Translations under genes and position numbers: made by a program | Notes under the pieces: generated by a model | What the model saw: the letters and a program-made list of their open reading frames with translations, nothing else | Databases searched by the model: none | What the model was told of the DNA's origin: nothing | In this document: piece after piece, positions 17,960 through 28,968 of the stretch | Position numbering within the stretch: position 1 is the first letter of the stretch | Layout: each line of letters starts with the position of its first letter | NCBI RefSeq assembly: GCF_019264445.1 | Contig: NZ_JAHVAB010000065.1 | Span: 39,977-103,976 of the forward strand | Reading direction: 5' to 3' | Source of the DNA: Hydrogenophaga sp. | Lineage (GTDB): Bacteria; Pseudomonadota; Gammaproteobacteria; Burkholderiales; Burkholderiaceae_C | DNA length: 64,000 nt

Positions 17960-18450
17960 GGTGCAAAGACAACGCGCAGTTCTGCGGCGGGCAGGGGGGT
18001 CGAGCGGCGGGCCGTGATGCGTCCCTCGCTCTGACGCGACAGGTCGGCCTGCCAGCCTGGCACGTCCATGGATTCACCGCGCAACCAGCCGAACAGGGCC
18101 GCCACCGGGACCGCCGTACCGCTGAGCTCGGCGGTGAGCTCATCCAGACTGCCTCGTCGCGTTACCTGTCCGCCCTGCCGCAGCTCGGCGCTGTCGGCAG
18201 TCCAGCTCACGGTGGCCAAGGTGTTTCCCAGCGGTGATGTCAGCTGCAATTCGCCCGCGACAGGCGCTCCTCGGAGATCGAAGCCGGCAGAGAAAGACTG
18301 CGGCGGCGCGCTCTGCACTTGCAGTGCCAGACGACCACTCCAGCTTGCTTCGCCGGGCAGCATTGACTTGGGCGGTGCAGCACAGGCCCCCAACATCAGC
18401 GCGGCTGCAAAAAGGCTGTATCGGGCCGGGCCGGGCACGCAGGCGCTCAT
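17956..18450 (-). CDS. lolB: Outer-membrane lipoprotein receptor LolB
   Basis: 164 residues. Lipobox LMLGAC at Cys23 marks it as an outer-membrane lipoprotein; mature text WSGRLALQVQSAPPQSFSAG and LTSPLGNTLATVSW fits LolB, which accepts lipoproteins from LolA and inserts them in the outer membrane. It is short for the family (usually about 190-200). ATGA-coupled at both ends. Confidence 0.92.
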   Translation of the reverse strand: MSACVPGPARYSLFAAALMLGACAAPPKSMLPGEASWSGRLALQVQSAPPQSFSAGFDLRGAPVAGELQLTSPLGNTLATVSWTADSAELRQGGQVTRRGSLDELTAELSGTAVPVAALFGWLRGESMDVPGWQADLSRQSEGRITARRSTPLPAAELRVVFAP

Positions 18451-20213
18451 GGCTTGACTTGCAGGCGTTTCAGTGTGCCCAGCAGCGTTTCATTGTCGGC
18501 AGCGAGCAAAAGACCTTCTCGCCAGATTTTCAGGGCTTGATCGCGCTGGCCCTGCACCCAGAGAACCTCGCCGAGATGAGCGGCAATTTCCGGGTCAGGG
18601 CGCTTGCTGTAAGCCGCCTGCAGGATGGCGAGCGCTCGCGCGTTGTTGCCCATGCGGAACTCGACCCACCCCAGACTGTCCTGGATGTAGGCATCGGCAG
18701 GCGCGAGCGATACGGCTTTCTCGATCAACTGTTTGGCTTCGGGCAGTCGCAGGTTGCGCTCTGCGAGCGAATAGCCGAGGGCGTTGTAGGCGTGGTGGTA
18801 GTCGGGTTTGGCTGCAATGAGCTTGCGCAGCAGGCGCTCCATATCGGCAAGGCGACCCGCTTTCTCAGCCATCATGGCCTGTTCGTACAGCAGGTCCGTG
18901 TCGTCCGGGAAGCGATTGGCGGCTTCGTTGTAGACCTCATAGGCTTGCGCGTACGCCTTGAAATCGCGCAGCAGCTGCGCTTCTGCCACCAGCTTCAGGC
19001 GCACGTCTTCTGGTCGCCGCTCGGGCTGGCCGCGCAGCAGGGCGCGGGCCTGGGGCAACTGGCCCTGCCGGGCCAGCAGCGACGCGCGCCGCATCTGTGC
19101 GGCCATGATGTCATCGGCATTCTCAATCCGGTCGAGCCAGGCGTTGGCAGCGGGGAAGTCCTTTTGTTTCTCGGCGATCTGCGCCATTAGCAAATACGCT
19201 TGGGTGAGCCCTCGGGCAGCGCGCTCATCGCCCGCTTGCCGCGCGAGCGTCATGTATTTCTGCAGGGAGGCGGTGGCGGCTGGCAGCGCGTTTTCCTGCG
19301 TTTGCAGCGATCCCAGCAGCAGCCAGGGCTCGGCCTGCGAAGGCTGCCGCGTGGTCAGGGTCTCGAGTTGTGCGCGCGCTTCGCGATTGCGTTGGAGGTC
19401 GATCAGGATGCGGGCATACGCCAGCGCAACGGCGGAGTCGGCCGCGGTGCTGGTGCTGGCCGCCTGCAGCTGCTGGCGCACCAGCGTCTCTGCATCGGCC
19501 TGTCCCTGCTCCATCAGTTCCAGCGCCAGCAGCGCCGGGTACGGAGAGGCTGGATCGACCGCATGCCCTTCGCGTGCGGCGGTCAAAGCGAGCTGCTCCT
19601 GCCCTTGGGCGAGCTCCATTCGCCCGATGGTGGTCCATGCCGCAGCCGCGTGGAAGGGTTGCTTCAGTGAGGGCGCCAGGGCTTCGCGCACCACCGTGGC
19701 AGCAAGCGATTTGTCGGCAACGCGCGAGTAGGTTTGTGGAATGGCGTTGATCGTGTCGTTGCGATCGATGACCGGGCTCGCCTGGACGAGGGTTTGAAGC
19801 ACGGGCGCGGTTTCGGCGACGCGGTTCAGCGCGAGCAGGATTTGCAACACAAAGCGGTTCGCTTCCGAGCTGCCAGGAATCTCTTGAGCCCAGGCGCGCG
19901 CTGCGGTGAGCGCGGCATCGCCGGAGCGTGCCTGTAGCGCGAGCTCAACCGCACGGCGGTACAGCGCGGGGTCCTTTTGCTTGCGTGCGGCATCGAGAAT
20001 CAGTGAGTAGCCCGTGCCTGGCTCGCCCGCCATCACGTTGAGTTCGCCGAGGAGCAACTGGTAGAACAGCGGCGCATTCAGGCCGGAGTTGAGGGCAGTT
20101 TCTGTGCCTGGCGTGCCCTTGCTTTCCGCAGCGATTGGCGCGACTGTCTGCGCTCCCACGCCAAAAGCCGAGCTCAAGAGAACCACTGTCGCGGTGCGGT
20201 GCAAGATATTCAT
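18447..20213 (-). CDS. Tetratricopeptide-repeat protein with signal peptide
   Basis: 588 residues: a Sec leader (TATVVLLSSAFGVGAQ) and then TPR units from the N-terminal third to the end, clearest in HHAYNALGYSLAERNLRLPE and PDAYIQDSLGWVEFRMGNNA-like stretches. The product is periplasmic or exported and probably a scaffold. It is the first gene of the TPR-lolB-ispE unit, which is conserved in Burkholderiales and suggests a role in envelope assembly. Start ATG at 20213, upstream of which the frame loses homology. Confidence 0.88.
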   Translation of the reverse strand: MNILHRTATVVLLSSAFGVGAQTVAPIAAESKGTPGTETALNSGLNAPLFYQLLLGELNVMAGEPGTGYSLILDAARKQKDPALYRRAVELALQARSGDAALTAARAWAQEIPGSSEANRFVLQILLALNRVAETAPVLQTLVQASPVIDRNDTINAIPQTYSRVADKSLAATVVREALAPSLKQPFHAAAAWTTIGRMELAQGQEQLALTAAREGHAVDPASPYPALLALELMEQGQADAETLVRQQLQAASTSTAADSAVALAYARILIDLQRNREARAQLETLTTRQPSQAEPWLLLGSLQTQENALPAATASLQKYMTLARQAGDERAARGLTQAYLLMAQIAEKQKDFPAANAWLDRIENADDIMAAQMRRASLLARQGQLPQARALLRGQPERRPEDVRLKLVAEAQLLRDFKAYAQAYEVYNEAANRFPDDTDLLYEQAMMAEKAGRLADMERLLRKLIAAKPDYHHAYNALGYSLAERNLRLPEAKQLIEKAVSLAPADAYIQDSLGWVEFRMGNNARALAILQAAYSKRPDPEIAAHLGEVLWVQGQRDQALKIWREGLLLAADNETLLGTLKRLQVKP

Positions 20214-20304
20214 CGGGTCATGATAATGGCTGGGGTTTTCGGACGACGCTGTGTGACTCCAAGACCGCACCGGCGTTCCGGCTCCTTCAGAAAAAACCGC
20301 CGTC

Positions 20305-21120
20305 ATGCCTGAATTGCCCGAAGTTGAAGTCACGCGCCGCAGTTTTGCGGACCGCATTGCCGGCGCGCGCATTCTTGCGCTTTCCATGGGAAAGCCATTG
20401 CGCTGGCCGCTTGGCTGTGAACCCCTGTCGCTGGCTGGCCGCGTGGTCCACTCGGTGGCCAGACGCGGCAAGTACCTGCTCGTTCATCTGGACGAGGGGG
20501 TGTTGCTCGTGCATCTGGGCATGTCCGGCAGTTTGCAGTTTGCGCCCAGCTTGCCTGAGCGCGGCGTGCACGACCACTTCGAGTTGTCGACAACACAGGG
20601 CGTGCTGCGCCTGCACGACCCCCGGCGCTTTGGCGCGGTGGTCTATGCCCCTTCGCTGGATGACGTGCGCGCCGTGAAATTGCTGGGCGGCTTGGGTGTG
20701 GAGCCGCTCGAGCTGGGGTTCGATCCGCTGGCTTTCCACAGGGCGCTACGCTTGCGGCGCGCACCGATCAAGCAGGTGTTGCTGGCCGGGGACATCGTGG
20801 TCGGGGTGGGGAACATCTACGCGTCCGAGGCCCTCTTCATGGCGGGTATCCACCCTGCGTTGCGCGCGGACAAACTCAGCAAACCCCGCGCACAACGGTT
20901 GCACGCGGCGATCGTCTCGGTGCTGCAGCGGGCGGTGGCCTTGGGCGGCAGCACGCTGCGGGACTTCTCGAGTGCTGAAGGTCAAAGCGGGTATTTCCAG
21001 CTGGACGCGATGGTGTACGGCCGCGAAGGCCAGCTGTGCAGGGCCTGCGGCACGGCGATCCAGTCGATCCGGCAAGGTCAGCGATCCACTTTTTTCTGTC
21101 GCTCCTGTCAGAAAAAATGA
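20305..21120 (+). CDS. mutM: Formamidopyrimidine-DNA glycosylase
   Basis: 271 residues. Removes oxidised purines such as 8-oxoguanine. [11 protein letters not shown] follows the initiator Met, so Pro2 and Glu3, the catalytic residues, are in place; the helix-two-turn-helix and the C-terminal zinc finger C-x2-C-x16-C-x2-C (CRACGTAIQ, then FFCRSCQ) are complete. Same DNA-repair neighbourhood as mutY. Confidence 0.98.
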   Translation: MPELPEVEVTRRSFADRIAGARILALSMGKPLRWPLGCEPLSLAGRVVHSVARRGKYLLVHLDEGVLLVHLGMSGSLQFAPSLPERGVHDHFELSTTQGVLRLHDPRRFGAVVYAPSLDDVRAVKLLGGLGVEPLELGFDPLAFHRALRLRRAPIKQVLLAGDIVVGVGNIYASEALFMAGIHPALRADKLSKPRAQRLHAAIVSVLQRAVALGGSTLRDFSSAEGQSGYFQLDAMVYGREGQLCRACGTAIQSIRQGQRSTFFCRSCQKK

Positions 21121-21233
21121 TGCGCTTCAAGCGCGTTTCTGCTCCTGCAAGGCCGGCTGTCGGTCTCTCGGACCGGTCGGGTTTCGGCCCTATGCCGATG
21201 CTATATTGATTGATTGTCAACGAGCCAAGGCCC

Positions 21234-23180
21234 ATGAGCTTCAATCAGGAATTCGATCAGCACGGTGTGTGGCGCAAGCAGTTTGCCTTGCGTTTGAAAC
21301 TGCTGTCTGAATGGTTGACTGACCACGACCTGATGGAGTCCGGGGTGCGCGAGCGCCTCGATCAATTGCACTCGCAGGTCAAGAACGACAAGATCATGGT
21401 GGCTTTCGTGGCGGAGTTCTCCCGCGGCAAGTCCGAGCTGATCAACGCCATGTTTTTCGCCGGCTACGGCCGGCGGATCATGCCGGCCAGCGCGGGGCGC
21501 ACCACGATGTGCCCCACCGAGTTGGGTTATGACGCAGAAGTGCAGCCATGCCTTCGTCTGTTGCCCATCGAAACGCGTCTGCAGCCGCAGTCCTTGCTCG
21601 ACTGGCGCAATGCACTGGACAAGTGGGAGCGCGTCGATCTGGACGTGAATGACCCCAAGCAGCTGGCTCGTGCCATCCAGAAGGTGGCCGAAGTCCGGCG
21701 CGTCACTCAGGCCGAAGCCGCTGCACTCGGCTTCTGGCACGAGGAAGTGCCGGAGGACAACCCGCTGCCCGGGCCGGATGGTCTTATCGAGGTGCCGAAA
21801 TGGCGCCATGCGTTGATCAACATGGCGCACCCGCTGCTCAAGCAGGGCCTGGTGATCCTCGACACGCCGGGGCTCAATGCGATCGGCGCCGAGCCCGAGC
21901 TGACGGTCAGTCTTTTGCCGCAGGCCCATGCGGTGGTGTTCATCCTGGCGGCAGACACAGGGGTCACGAAATCCGACCTGACCATCTGGCGTCAGCACCT
22001 TGCCGTACTGGGCGAAGGCCGGGAGTCGCGGCTGGTGGTGCTCAACAAGATCGACACCATGTGGGACGCATTGAGCTCGCCCGAGCAGGTGCAGCTGCAG
22101 ATCGCTTCGCAGCGCACCGACTCGGCCGAGATTCTTGGATTGGCGCCTCAGCAGGTGCTGGCCGTTTCGGCGCAGAAGGGCTTGCTGGCCAAAGTGCACC
22201 GCGACAAGCAATTGCTGGCCGCGAGCAACCTGATGGAGCTCGAGACGGCGTTGGGTGTTGATCTGCTGGGTCAGCGCCGCAAGATTCTGGGCGCTGCGGT
22301 GGCCAATGGCATCCAGTCGTTGCGCACCGAGACAGGGCGCATGGTGCACACGCGCGCGCGGGATCTGGTCGAGCAGATTCAGGAGCTCGAAGGGCTGCGC
22401 GGCAAGAATACCGGCGTCATCAAGCAGATGCGTTTGCGCATCGAGCAAGAACAGGCCGATTTCGACGCCAGCGGCGCGAAGATCCAGGCAGTGCGCTCTG
22501 TGCACCTGCGCCTGCTCAAGGATTTGTTCGCCATGCTGAGCGCGTCTCACCTCAAGTCGGAGGTGGCCACGCTGGGCAAGGCCTTGAAACAACCGGGCAT
22601 CAAGCTCGGTGTGCGCCGCGCGTATGACCACACGTTCGATCGTCTGCGCGCTGATCTCGTCAAGGCCGACCGCATGGCCGGGGACATCCAGTCCATGCTC
22701 GAAGGCAGTTTCAAGAATCTCAACGCGGAGTACGGCTTCTCGTTGCAGGCGCCCACACCACCGCGGCTGGGGCAGTACGTGAAAGACCTCGACCTCATCG
22801 AGAAAAGCCACCTGCAGTACCTTAGCCTGGGCAATGCATTGCGTTTGGCGCAGCCGGAGTTTGCCGAGCGCCTGGCGCGCGCACTCATGAGCCGCTTGCG
22901 CGTGGTGTACGACACGGCGGTGAACGAGGTCGAGCTCTGGAACAAGTCTGCCGCAGCGCAACTGGACGCCCAGCTGCGCGAGCGCCGGCGCAATTTCAGC
23001 CGACGCATTGAGGCGGTGTCCCGCATTCAGCAAGCCGCTGGAGGCCTGGACGAGCGCATCCGTGAACTCCAGGCGCACCAGGCCGAGCTCAACCTGCTCG
23101 ACGCCAAACTGGCTGAATTGACCGACCACCTGCTGGCCGCCCCCGAGGCCGAACAACCCGACGAAGCCCTGGCGGCATGA
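21234..23180 (+). CDS. Dynamin-like large GTPase
   Basis: 648 residues. G1 is modified but recognisable (VAEFSRGKSELINAM), then G2 AGRTTMCPTE, G3 DTPGLNAIG and G4 LNKIDTMWD, followed by a long alpha-helical, coiled-coil-rich region (about 390-640). Bacterial dynamin-like proteins act at membranes, but no transmembrane segment is obvious here. The ATG at 21234 gives MSFNQEFDQHG; a TTG at 21210 is possible. It is ATGA-coupled to mutY, so the two are expressed together. Function unknown in this lineage. Confidence 0.88.
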   Translation: MSFNQEFDQHGVWRKQFALRLKLLSEWLTDHDLMESGVRERLDQLHSQVKNDKIMVAFVAEFSRGKSELINAMFFAGYGRRIMPASAGRTTMCPTELGYDAEVQPCLRLLPIETRLQPQSLLDWRNALDKWERVDLDVNDPKQLARAIQKVAEVRRVTQAEAAALGFWHEEVPEDNPLPGPDGLIEVPKWRHALINMAHPLLKQGLVILDTPGLNAIGAEPELTVSLLPQAHAVVFILAADTGVTKSDLTIWRQHLAVLGEGRESRLVVLNKIDTMWDALSSPEQVQLQIASQRTDSAEILGLAPQQVLAVSAQKGLLAKVHRDKQLLAASNLMELETALGVDLLGQRRKILGAAVANGIQSLRTETGRMVHTRARDLVEQIQELEGLRGKNTGVIKQMRLRIEQEQADFDASGAKIQAVRSVHLRLLKDLFAMLSASHLKSEVATLGKALKQPGIKLGVRRAYDHTFDRLRADLVKADRMAGDIQSMLEGSFKNLNAEYGFSLQAPTPPRLGQYVKDLDLIEKSHLQYLSLGNALRLAQPEFAERLARALMSRLRVVYDTAVNEVELWNKSAAAQLDAQLRERRRNFSRRIEAVSRIQQAAGGLDERIRELQAHQAELNLLDAKLAELTDHLLAAPEAEQPDEALAA

Positions 23181-24274
23181 GCGCGGCGATGTCGTCGCCG
23201 CAGGCCGGCGGCCGGGTGTTGCCCGTCACATTCGCCCCGTTGCTGATTGCATGGCAGCGCCATTCCGGCCGCAGCGGCCTGCCCTGGCAGCACACGCGCG
23301 ACCCTTATCGTGTGTGGCTGTCGGAGGTGATGCTGCAGCAAACGCAGGTGAGCACCGTTCTGTCGTACTACCCCCGTTTTCTGCTTCGCTTTCCCACGGT
23401 AGGTGCGTTGGCCGAGGGCTCCGCTGACGAGGTGATGGCGCTGTGGAGCGGGTTGGGTTACTACAGCCGTGCGCGCAATCTCCATCGGTGTGCGCAGGTG
23501 GTGATGAGCGAGCATGGCGGCGTCTTTCCTGCAACAGCAGAGCAGCTGGAAACACTGCCAGGCATTGGAGCGTCGACGGCGGCTGCGATTGCAGCCTTTT
23601 GCCACGGCGAACGTGTCTCCATTCTTGACGGCAATGTGCGGCGGGTTTTGTCCCGCCTGCTGGCGTTTGAAGGTGATCTTGCGCAGGCGCAGCCGCAACG
23701 CGAGCTCTGGCATCTGGCGCAATCCTTGTTGCCGGATGCACCCTCTGGCGATGACATGACCGCGTACACCCAGGGCCTGATGGATCTGGGCGCGACGGTC
23801 TGCCTGCGCTCCAAGCCGCTGTGTGCGCGATGCCCTGTGCAGGCTGTGTGTCAGGCCCACGCGTCTGATCAGGTGCAACGCTTCCCGGTCAAGAGCCGAC
23901 GGCTGCAGCGGCGCTTTGAGAGCTGGTGGCTGTTGTTGATCTGTCGCACGACGAGCGACGGATCAAGGCAATTCTGGTTGGAGCGCCGGCCGGACCGCGG
24001 CATATGGGCCGGGCTCTACGCGCCGCCCGTTTTCTCTGACGAGGAAGCGCTTCGTACGGCGCTGGTTGCGGGCGTGCAAGAGGGGCTTGTGCCGCTGGAG
24101 CCGGTGGCGCACAGCTTGACCCACCGTGAACTGAGATTGCACCCGCTGCGGCTGGATCTGACGGCCACGCAAGATGCGAATGGTTTGCCGGCGGGTCAAT
24201 GGGTATCGGCAACTGCGTTGGGCGATTGGGGTTTGCCGGCGCCAGTGCGCCAGATGCTGGCCGCGCTGAGCTAG
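23177..24274 (+). CDS. mutY: A/G-specific adenine glycosylase MutY
   Basis: 365 residues. Removes A mispaired with 8-oxoG. QQTQVSTV, HhH motif LPGIGASTAAAI with catalytic Asp in SILDGNVRRVLSR, the 4Fe-4S loop C-x6-C-x2-C-x5-C (CLRSKPLCARCPVQAVC), and a C-terminal NUDIX-like 8-oxoG domain. Coupled to the upstream GTPase by ATGA; ends 1 bp before the convergent rapZ stop within a 14-bp palindrome. Confidence 0.97.
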   Translation: MSAAMSSPQAGGRVLPVTFAPLLIAWQRHSGRSGLPWQHTRDPYRVWLSEVMLQQTQVSTVLSYYPRFLLRFPTVGALAEGSADEVMALWSGLGYYSRARNLHRCAQVVMSEHGGVFPATAEQLETLPGIGASTAAAIAAFCHGERVSILDGNVRRVLSRLLAFEGDLAQAQPQRELWHLAQSLLPDAPSGDDMTAYTQGLMDLGATVCLRSKPLCARCPVQAVCQAHASDQVQRFPVKSRRLQRRFESWWLLLICRTTSDGSRQFWLERRPDRGIWAGLYAPPVFSDEEALRTALVAGVQEGLVPLEPVAHSLTHRELRLHPLRLDLTATQDANGLPAGQWVSATALGDWGLPAPVRQMLAALS

Positions 24275-24275
24275 C

Positions 24276-25193
24276 TCAGTGCTCGGCAGCCCGGAGGGGG
24301 CCTGGCCAGCTGTCGTCCTCGCGGTGGCGCACGCGCGTGGACCAGTGGGCGCCAAATGAGCGCGCCAGTTGCTCCACCAAGTACACCGAGCGGTGTTGGC
24401 CGCCCGTGCAGCCAATGGCCACAGTGACATAGCTGCGGTGATCGCGCAGCATCTGCGGCAGCCAGTGGTTCAGAAAGCCCGTGATCTGCGCTTCCATCTG
24501 GAGCACCTCGGGCTGGCCTGCCAGGTAGTTGGCCACTGGCGCATCCAGCCCGCTCAGGGGTTTGAGCTCCGGCTCGTAATGGGGATTGGGCAGCATGCGC
24601 ACGTCGAACACGAAGTCAGCGTCCATCGGAATGCCGCGTTTGAAGGCAAACGACTCGAACACCAGCGTGAGCGGTGCCTGTGTGGCGCCCAGCAAGTCCT
24701 TGATCTGACTGCGCAATCGGGTCGGCCGGATCAGGCTGGTGTCGAGCACCAGCGCCTGATCTCGGAGTTCTGCCAGGATGTCGCGCTCGTGCTCGATGGC
24801 GTCGGTCAGCGCACGATGCTGGTCGTGGGCTTGTTTGAGTGAGAGCGGGTGGAGGCGGCGGGTTTCAGAGAATCGACGCACCAGGGTTTCGGTGGTGGCA
24901 TCCAGAAACACGGTCGTGAGATGCACCGGGCGGGTGGTGCGACGCTGCAGCTGCAAAAGGCGCTTGGGCAGTCCGGGCAGCGAGGCCGCACTGCGCACAT
25001 CCATGGCGATGGCAACCCGGGCCGCCTGGTGACTCTGCTCCAGCTCAATGAACGCTTCCAGCAACTCGGGCGGCAGGTTGTCCACGCAATAGAAACCCAC
25101 GTCTTCAAGCGCAGTGAGCGCCACCGACTTTCCAGACCCCGACATGCCGGTGATCAGCACGAGGTGGATGGGGGTGTCTTCAGGCGAGCTCAT
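24276..25193 (-). CDS. rapZ: RNase adapter protein RapZ
   Basis: 305 residues. Nucleotide-binding adapter (YvcJ/RapZ family) that in E. coli steers small-RNA decay controlling GlmS. Walker [12 protein letters not shown] near residue 16 and the C-terminal signature [17 protein letters not shown] near residue 270. ATG at 25193 chosen because the family begins just before the P-loop. Lies 4 bp after recN. Confidence 0.95.
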   Translation of the reverse strand: MSSPEDTPIHLVLITGMSGSGKSVALTALEDVGFYCVDNLPPELLEAFIELEQSHQAARVAIAMDVRSAASLPGLPKRLLQLQRRTTRPVHLTTVFLDATTETLVRRFSETRRLHPLSLKQAHDQHRALTDAIEHERDILAELRDQALVLDTSLIRPTRLRSQIKDLLGATQAPLTLVFESFAFKRGIPMDADFVFDVRMLPNPHYEPELKPLSGLDAPVANYLAGQPEVLQMEAQITGFLNHWLPQMLRDHRSYVTVAIGCTGGQHRSVYLVEQLARSFGAHWSTRVRHREDDSWPGPLRAAEH

Positions 25194-25197
25194 GGGC

Positions 25198-26841
25198 TTA
25201 CGCGGCCAGCATTTCGCGCGCGTGGGCGAGCGAGATTTCAGACTGCTCGCCGCCTCCGAGCATGCGTGCGAGCTCGCGCACGCGTGCCTCGGTGGCAATG
25301 GGCGTCACGGTGCTTTGGGTCTGTTTGCCCGTGGCCAGTTTGCTCACCAGCAAGTGGTGATCGGCACACGCAGCCACTTGCGGGAGGTGGGTCACAGCGA
25401 GCACCTGGCGGTCCTTGCCCAGCTGGCGCAGCAGTTGCCCGACGGTGTGGGCCACTGCACCACCAATGCCGGAGTCCACCTCATCAAAGATCAGGGTGGG
25501 CGCGTGTCCAAGGCGGCTGGTGACCACCGAAATGGCCAGTGCAATCCGCGAGAGCTCGCCGCCGGATGCCACCTTGCCCACGGGTTTGGGCGTGGCACCT
25601 GCATGGCCCGCCACTCGAAACTCGACCTGTTCTGCGCCGTGGGCCTGGGGTTCATCCAGGGCCACCAGCGCCACCTCAAACGCGCCACCCTCCATGCCCA
25701 GTGTCTGCATGGTGGAGGTCACGGCTTTGGAGAGTTTGGGTGCTGCCTTCTGGCGTTCCTTGGTGATGGACTGAAGCGCTGCCATGAAGGCTTTCCAGTC
25801 GGCGCGCTCTGCCTTCTCAAGGGCGTTGATGTCCAGCGCCTGATCGATCACGGCCAGCTCGGTTTTCCATTGGGCGTGCACCTGCGCCAGCTCTTCGGGC
25901 GTGCGCCGATAGCGCCGCGCCAGCGAGACCCACAGCGACAGGCGCTGGTCCAGGGCTTCCAGGCTTGCAGGATCCTGTTCGGTATGGCGGCTGTACTGGT
26001 GCAGGTGATGCACCGTGTCCTGAACCTGTGCCAGTGCCGCCTCCAGCGCTTCGATGGCGCTGGCGAACTGCGGCTCGATGTGCGCTTGGTCCTGCAGTGC
26101 CGAGAGCGCACGGTGAATCAAGGCGGCGGCATTGGTGTCTGCTTCATCCAGGGCTTCTGCCGCGATCTGCGCCGCATCCAGCAAGCCTTGCGCGTTGGCC
26201 AGCCGGCTGTGCTGCGCATTGAGCTCATCCCACTCGTCAACCTGGGGGGCGAGCTTGTCGACCTCGGCAATCTGCCAGGCCAGCCTTTCGCTTTCCTGCT
26301 GCAGTGTGTGTTGCTTCTTTGTGGCGTCGTCCAGCGCTTTTCTTCGCTGCCGCCACTGTGTCCATGCACGTGCTGCGGGCCCGGTGTCGATGCCTGCGTA
26401 GGCGTCGAGCAATTCACGTACAGCGTCTGCCCGCGTCAGGCTCTGCCAGGCATGCTGGCCGTGAATGTCCACCAATCCATCGGCCAATGCCTTCAGCTGC
26501 GCGACGGTGGCGGCACTGCCATTGATCCAGGCACGGCTGCGGCCCTCCGTATCGATCGTGCGCCTCAGCAGCAGACTGTCTTCGGCCGGAAAGCCCTGTT
26601 CCTCCAGCCACGGACCGAGCGTGGCCGGGGCATCGAATTCCGCCGCGATGTCACAGCGGGTGGCGCCTTCGCGCACCACGCCGTTGTCGGCCCGCGCACC
26701 CAGCGCGAGCTGCAGTGCGTCGATCAAGATGGATTTGCCAGCACCGGTTTCTCCGGTCAGTACGCCAAAGCCAGGGCCGAGATCCAGTTCCAGTGACTGC
26801 ACGATGACGAAGTCGCGCAAAACGATGCGTCTGAGGCTCAT
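25198..26841 (-). CDS. recN: DNA repair protein RecN
   Basis: 547-residue SMC-like ATPase for double-strand-break repair. N-terminal Walker [16 protein letters not shown], central coiled coil, and C-terminal Walker [13 protein letters not shown]. The ATG at 26841 gives the canonical [14 protein letters not shown]. Lies 55 bp after nadK. Confidence 0.97.
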   Translation of the reverse strand: MSLRRIVLRDFVIVQSLELDLGPGFGVLTGETGAGKSILIDALQLALGARADNGVVREGATRCDIAAEFDAPATLGPWLEEQGFPAEDSLLLRRTIDTEGRSRAWINGSAATVAQLKALADGLVDIHGQHAWQSLTRADAVRELLDAYAGIDTGPAARAWTQWRQRRKALDDATKKQHTLQQESERLAWQIAEVDKLAPQVDEWDELNAQHSRLANAQGLLDAAQIAAEALDEADTNAAALIHRALSALQDQAHIEPQFASAIEALEAALAQVQDTVHHLHQYSRHTEQDPASLEALDQRLSLWVSLARRYRRTPEELAQVHAQWKTELAVIDQALDINALEKAERADWKAFMAALQSITKERQKAAPKLSKAVTSTMQTLGMEGGAFEVALVALDEPQAHGAEQVEFRVAGHAGATPKPVGKVASGGELSRIALAISVVTSRLGHAPTLIFDEVDSGIGGAVAHTVGQLLRQLGKDRQVLAVTHLPQVAACADHHLLVSKLATGKQTQSTVTPIATEARVRELARMLGGGEQSEISLAHAREMLAA

Positions 26842-26896
26842 GAAAGTGCGGTGCGGCGTTGGGAGGTTGGCGGAGGCCGCTATTTTGACCGGGCTT

Positions 26897-27814
26897 TCAG
26901 GCCCCTTCGTTCCAGTGCAGTTTTTTGCGCAGCGTGTCGAAGTAGGTCCAGCCAGCCGGGTGGAGCAGTCGCAGCGAGTGCTCGGACCGGCGCACCACGA
27001 TGCGGTCCCCATGCAGCAGGCTGGTGAGGGACTGCATGTCGAAATTGGCACTCGCATCCCGACCGGAGACGATCTCCACCGCGATTTCGCTGTGCGAAGG
27101 AATGACCACGGGGCGGTTGGAGAGCGTGTGGGGCGCAATCGGCACCATCACCCAGCCGCCAATGCCCGGGTGGAGCAGGGGGCCGCCAGCCGACAAGGCG
27201 TAGGCGGTGGAGCCGGTGGGTGAGGCAATGATCAAGCCGTCCGCACGCTGGTTCGCCACGAAATGGCCGTCGACCTCGACGCGCAGTTCGATCATGCTGG
27301 CCACGCCACCGCGGTTGACCACCACGTCGTTGAGCGCGGTGGCTTCAAACACGCATCGACCGTCTCGCCAGACGGTGGCGGCCATCAGCGCGCGGGAGTC
27401 TTCTTCAAACTCGCCGCGCAACATGGGGCGCAACTTTTCGCGGTAACTGTCGAACGGAATGTCGGTGATGAAGCCCAGACGCCCCTGGTTGATGCCGACC
27501 AGGGGTACACCGTAGCGCGCCAGCTGTCGCCCGATCCCGAGCATCGTGCCGTCGCCACCCACCACCAGAGCGAGGTCGCAAGCTTTTCCCATGGCGGGCA
27601 CGTCCAGCGCAGGGTACTGTTGCAGACCGGTATTGGAGGCGGTTTCCCGCTCGAGTGACACCTCGCAGCCTTCGTCATGCAGAAAGTGCGCGATCTCTTC
27701 CACGGCATTGCGCGCGCCAGGAGCGTGGTACTTACCGACGATGACGACATGCGCGAAACGCAAGGGCCGGCTCCATCGGGCGGGGGTGGACCGGTGTTCG
27801 GGGGGCATGCTCAT
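26897..27814 (-). CDS. nadK: NAD kinase
   Basis: 305 residues; phosphorylates NAD to NADP. The GGDGT motif is present as [14 protein letters not shown] and the NE/D-type motif as [11 protein letters not shown]; the [12 protein letters not shown] glycine loop follows. Divergent from hrcA and upstream of recN, the standard Burkholderiales cluster. Confidence 0.97.
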   Translation of the reverse strand: MSMPPEHRSTPARWSRPLRFAHVVIVGKYHAPGARNAVEEIAHFLHDEGCEVSLERETASNTGLQQYPALDVPAMGKACDLALVVGGDGTMLGIGRQLARYGVPLVGINQGRLGFITDIPFDSYREKLRPMLRGEFEEDSRALMAATVWRDGRCVFEATALNDVVVNRGGVASMIELRVEVDGHFVANQRADGLIIASPTGSTAYALSAGGPLLHPGIGGWVMVPIAPHTLSNRPVVIPSHSEIAVEIVSGRDASANFDMQSLTSLLHGDRIVVRRSEHSLRLLHPAGWTYFDTLRKKLHWNEGA

Positions 27815-27908
27815 GCGGAAATTACAACACAGCTTCTCCGTGGTGGAATGCCATCAAACCCTTGCAGGAAGCGGTTGTGGCGGCCTCATCCGTCCTTAAA
27901 ATCAAGCC

Positions 27909-28928
27909 ATGTTGGATGACCGCGCCAAGCTGCTGCTCAAAGCCCTCGTCGAGCGATACATCGCTGATGGGCAGCCCGTGGGCTCGCGCACGCTGGCCAA
28001 GGCAGCTGGCATGGAGCTCTCTCCAGCCACCATTCGCAACGTGATGAGCGACCTGGAGGAACTCGGCTTGATCGCCAGCCCGCACACCTCGGCGGGGCGC
28101 ATTCCCACCGCGCGTGGCTACCGGTTGTTTGTGGACACCATGCTCACCGTCCGGCGAGAAAGCTTGACGTCGGTCAGCGACATGAAGGCGCCAGGTCTTG
28201 AGGCGGGTCAGCCGCACCGCGTGATCAGCAACGCCGCCCAGATGTTGTCAAACCTGTCGCAGTTTGTGGGCGTCGTGATGGCGCCTCGACGTGCATCGGT
28301 GTTCCGGCATATCGAGTTTCTCAGCTTGTCCGAGCGCCGCGTCCTGGTGATCATCGTGTCGCCCGATGGGGACGTTCAAAACCGCATCATTCACACGCAA
28401 GTCAGCTTCACGCAGGCGCAACTGCTCGAGGCCGCCAACTTCCTCAACGCTCATTACTCAGGGCTCACCATGGAAGCGGTGCGCGAGCGCCTGAAGACCG
28501 AGTTGGATGCCCTGCGCGGCGAAATTGCTGATCTCATGAAGGCCGCTGTCGACATCGGTGCCGAGGCGGGTGAAGCGCAGGACGAGGTAGTGGTATCGGG
28601 CGAACGCAATCTGCTGTCGGTGAGCGAGTTTTCCAGCGACATGGGCAACTTGCGCCGCATGTTTGATTTGTTCGAACAGAAGACCCAGTTGATTCGCTTG
28701 CTGGACGTGTCTGCCCAGGCCGATGGTGTGCGCATCTACATCGGAGGTGAAAGCCAGGTGGTGCCCTACGAAGATCTGTCGGTGGTGACAGCCCCCTACG
28801 AGGTGGATGGCCAGGTGGTGGGTACGCTGGGGGTGATTGGCCCGCAGCGCATGTCGTACGAACGGATGATCCAGATCGTGGACGTGACGGCGAAGCTGGT
28901 GGGCAACGCACTGAGTCACCACAAGTGA
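27909..28928 (+). CDS. hrcA: Heat-inducible transcription repressor HrcA
   Basis: 339 residues. N-terminal winged helix ([20 protein letters not shown], then [16 protein letters not shown]) and the C-terminal GAF-like dimer domain ending in [14 protein letters not shown]. It represses chaperone operons at CIRCE elements; I see no CIRCE palindrome in its own upstream region. Confidence 0.97.
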   Translation: MLDDRAKLLLKALVERYIADGQPVGSRTLAKAAGMELSPATIRNVMSDLEELGLIASPHTSAGRIPTARGYRLFVDTMLTVRRESLTSVSDMKAPGLEAGQPHRVISNAAQMLSNLSQFVGVVMAPRRASVFRHIEFLSLSERRVLVIIVSPDGDVQNRIIHTQVSFTQAQLLEAANFLNAHYSGLTMEAVRERLKTELDALRGEIADLMKAAVDIGAEAGEAQDEVVVSGERNLLSVSEFSSDMGNLRRMFDLFEQKTQLIRLLDVSAQADGVRIYIGGESQVVPYEDLSVVTAPYEVDGQVVGTLGVIGPQRMSYERMIQIVDVTAKLVGNALSHHK

Positions 28929-28968
28929 GTTGATCGTCGGCCCCGCCCCTACAATCTCGCGTTCGGTC

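Noticed and set aside
21201..23156. A 651-codon minus-strand frame
   Set aside because: Antisense to the dynamin-like GTPase with complete G motifs; no family text of its own.
27815..27908. CIRCE operator between nadK and hrcA
   Set aside because: No TTAGCACTC / GAGTGCTAA dyad is present in the region.
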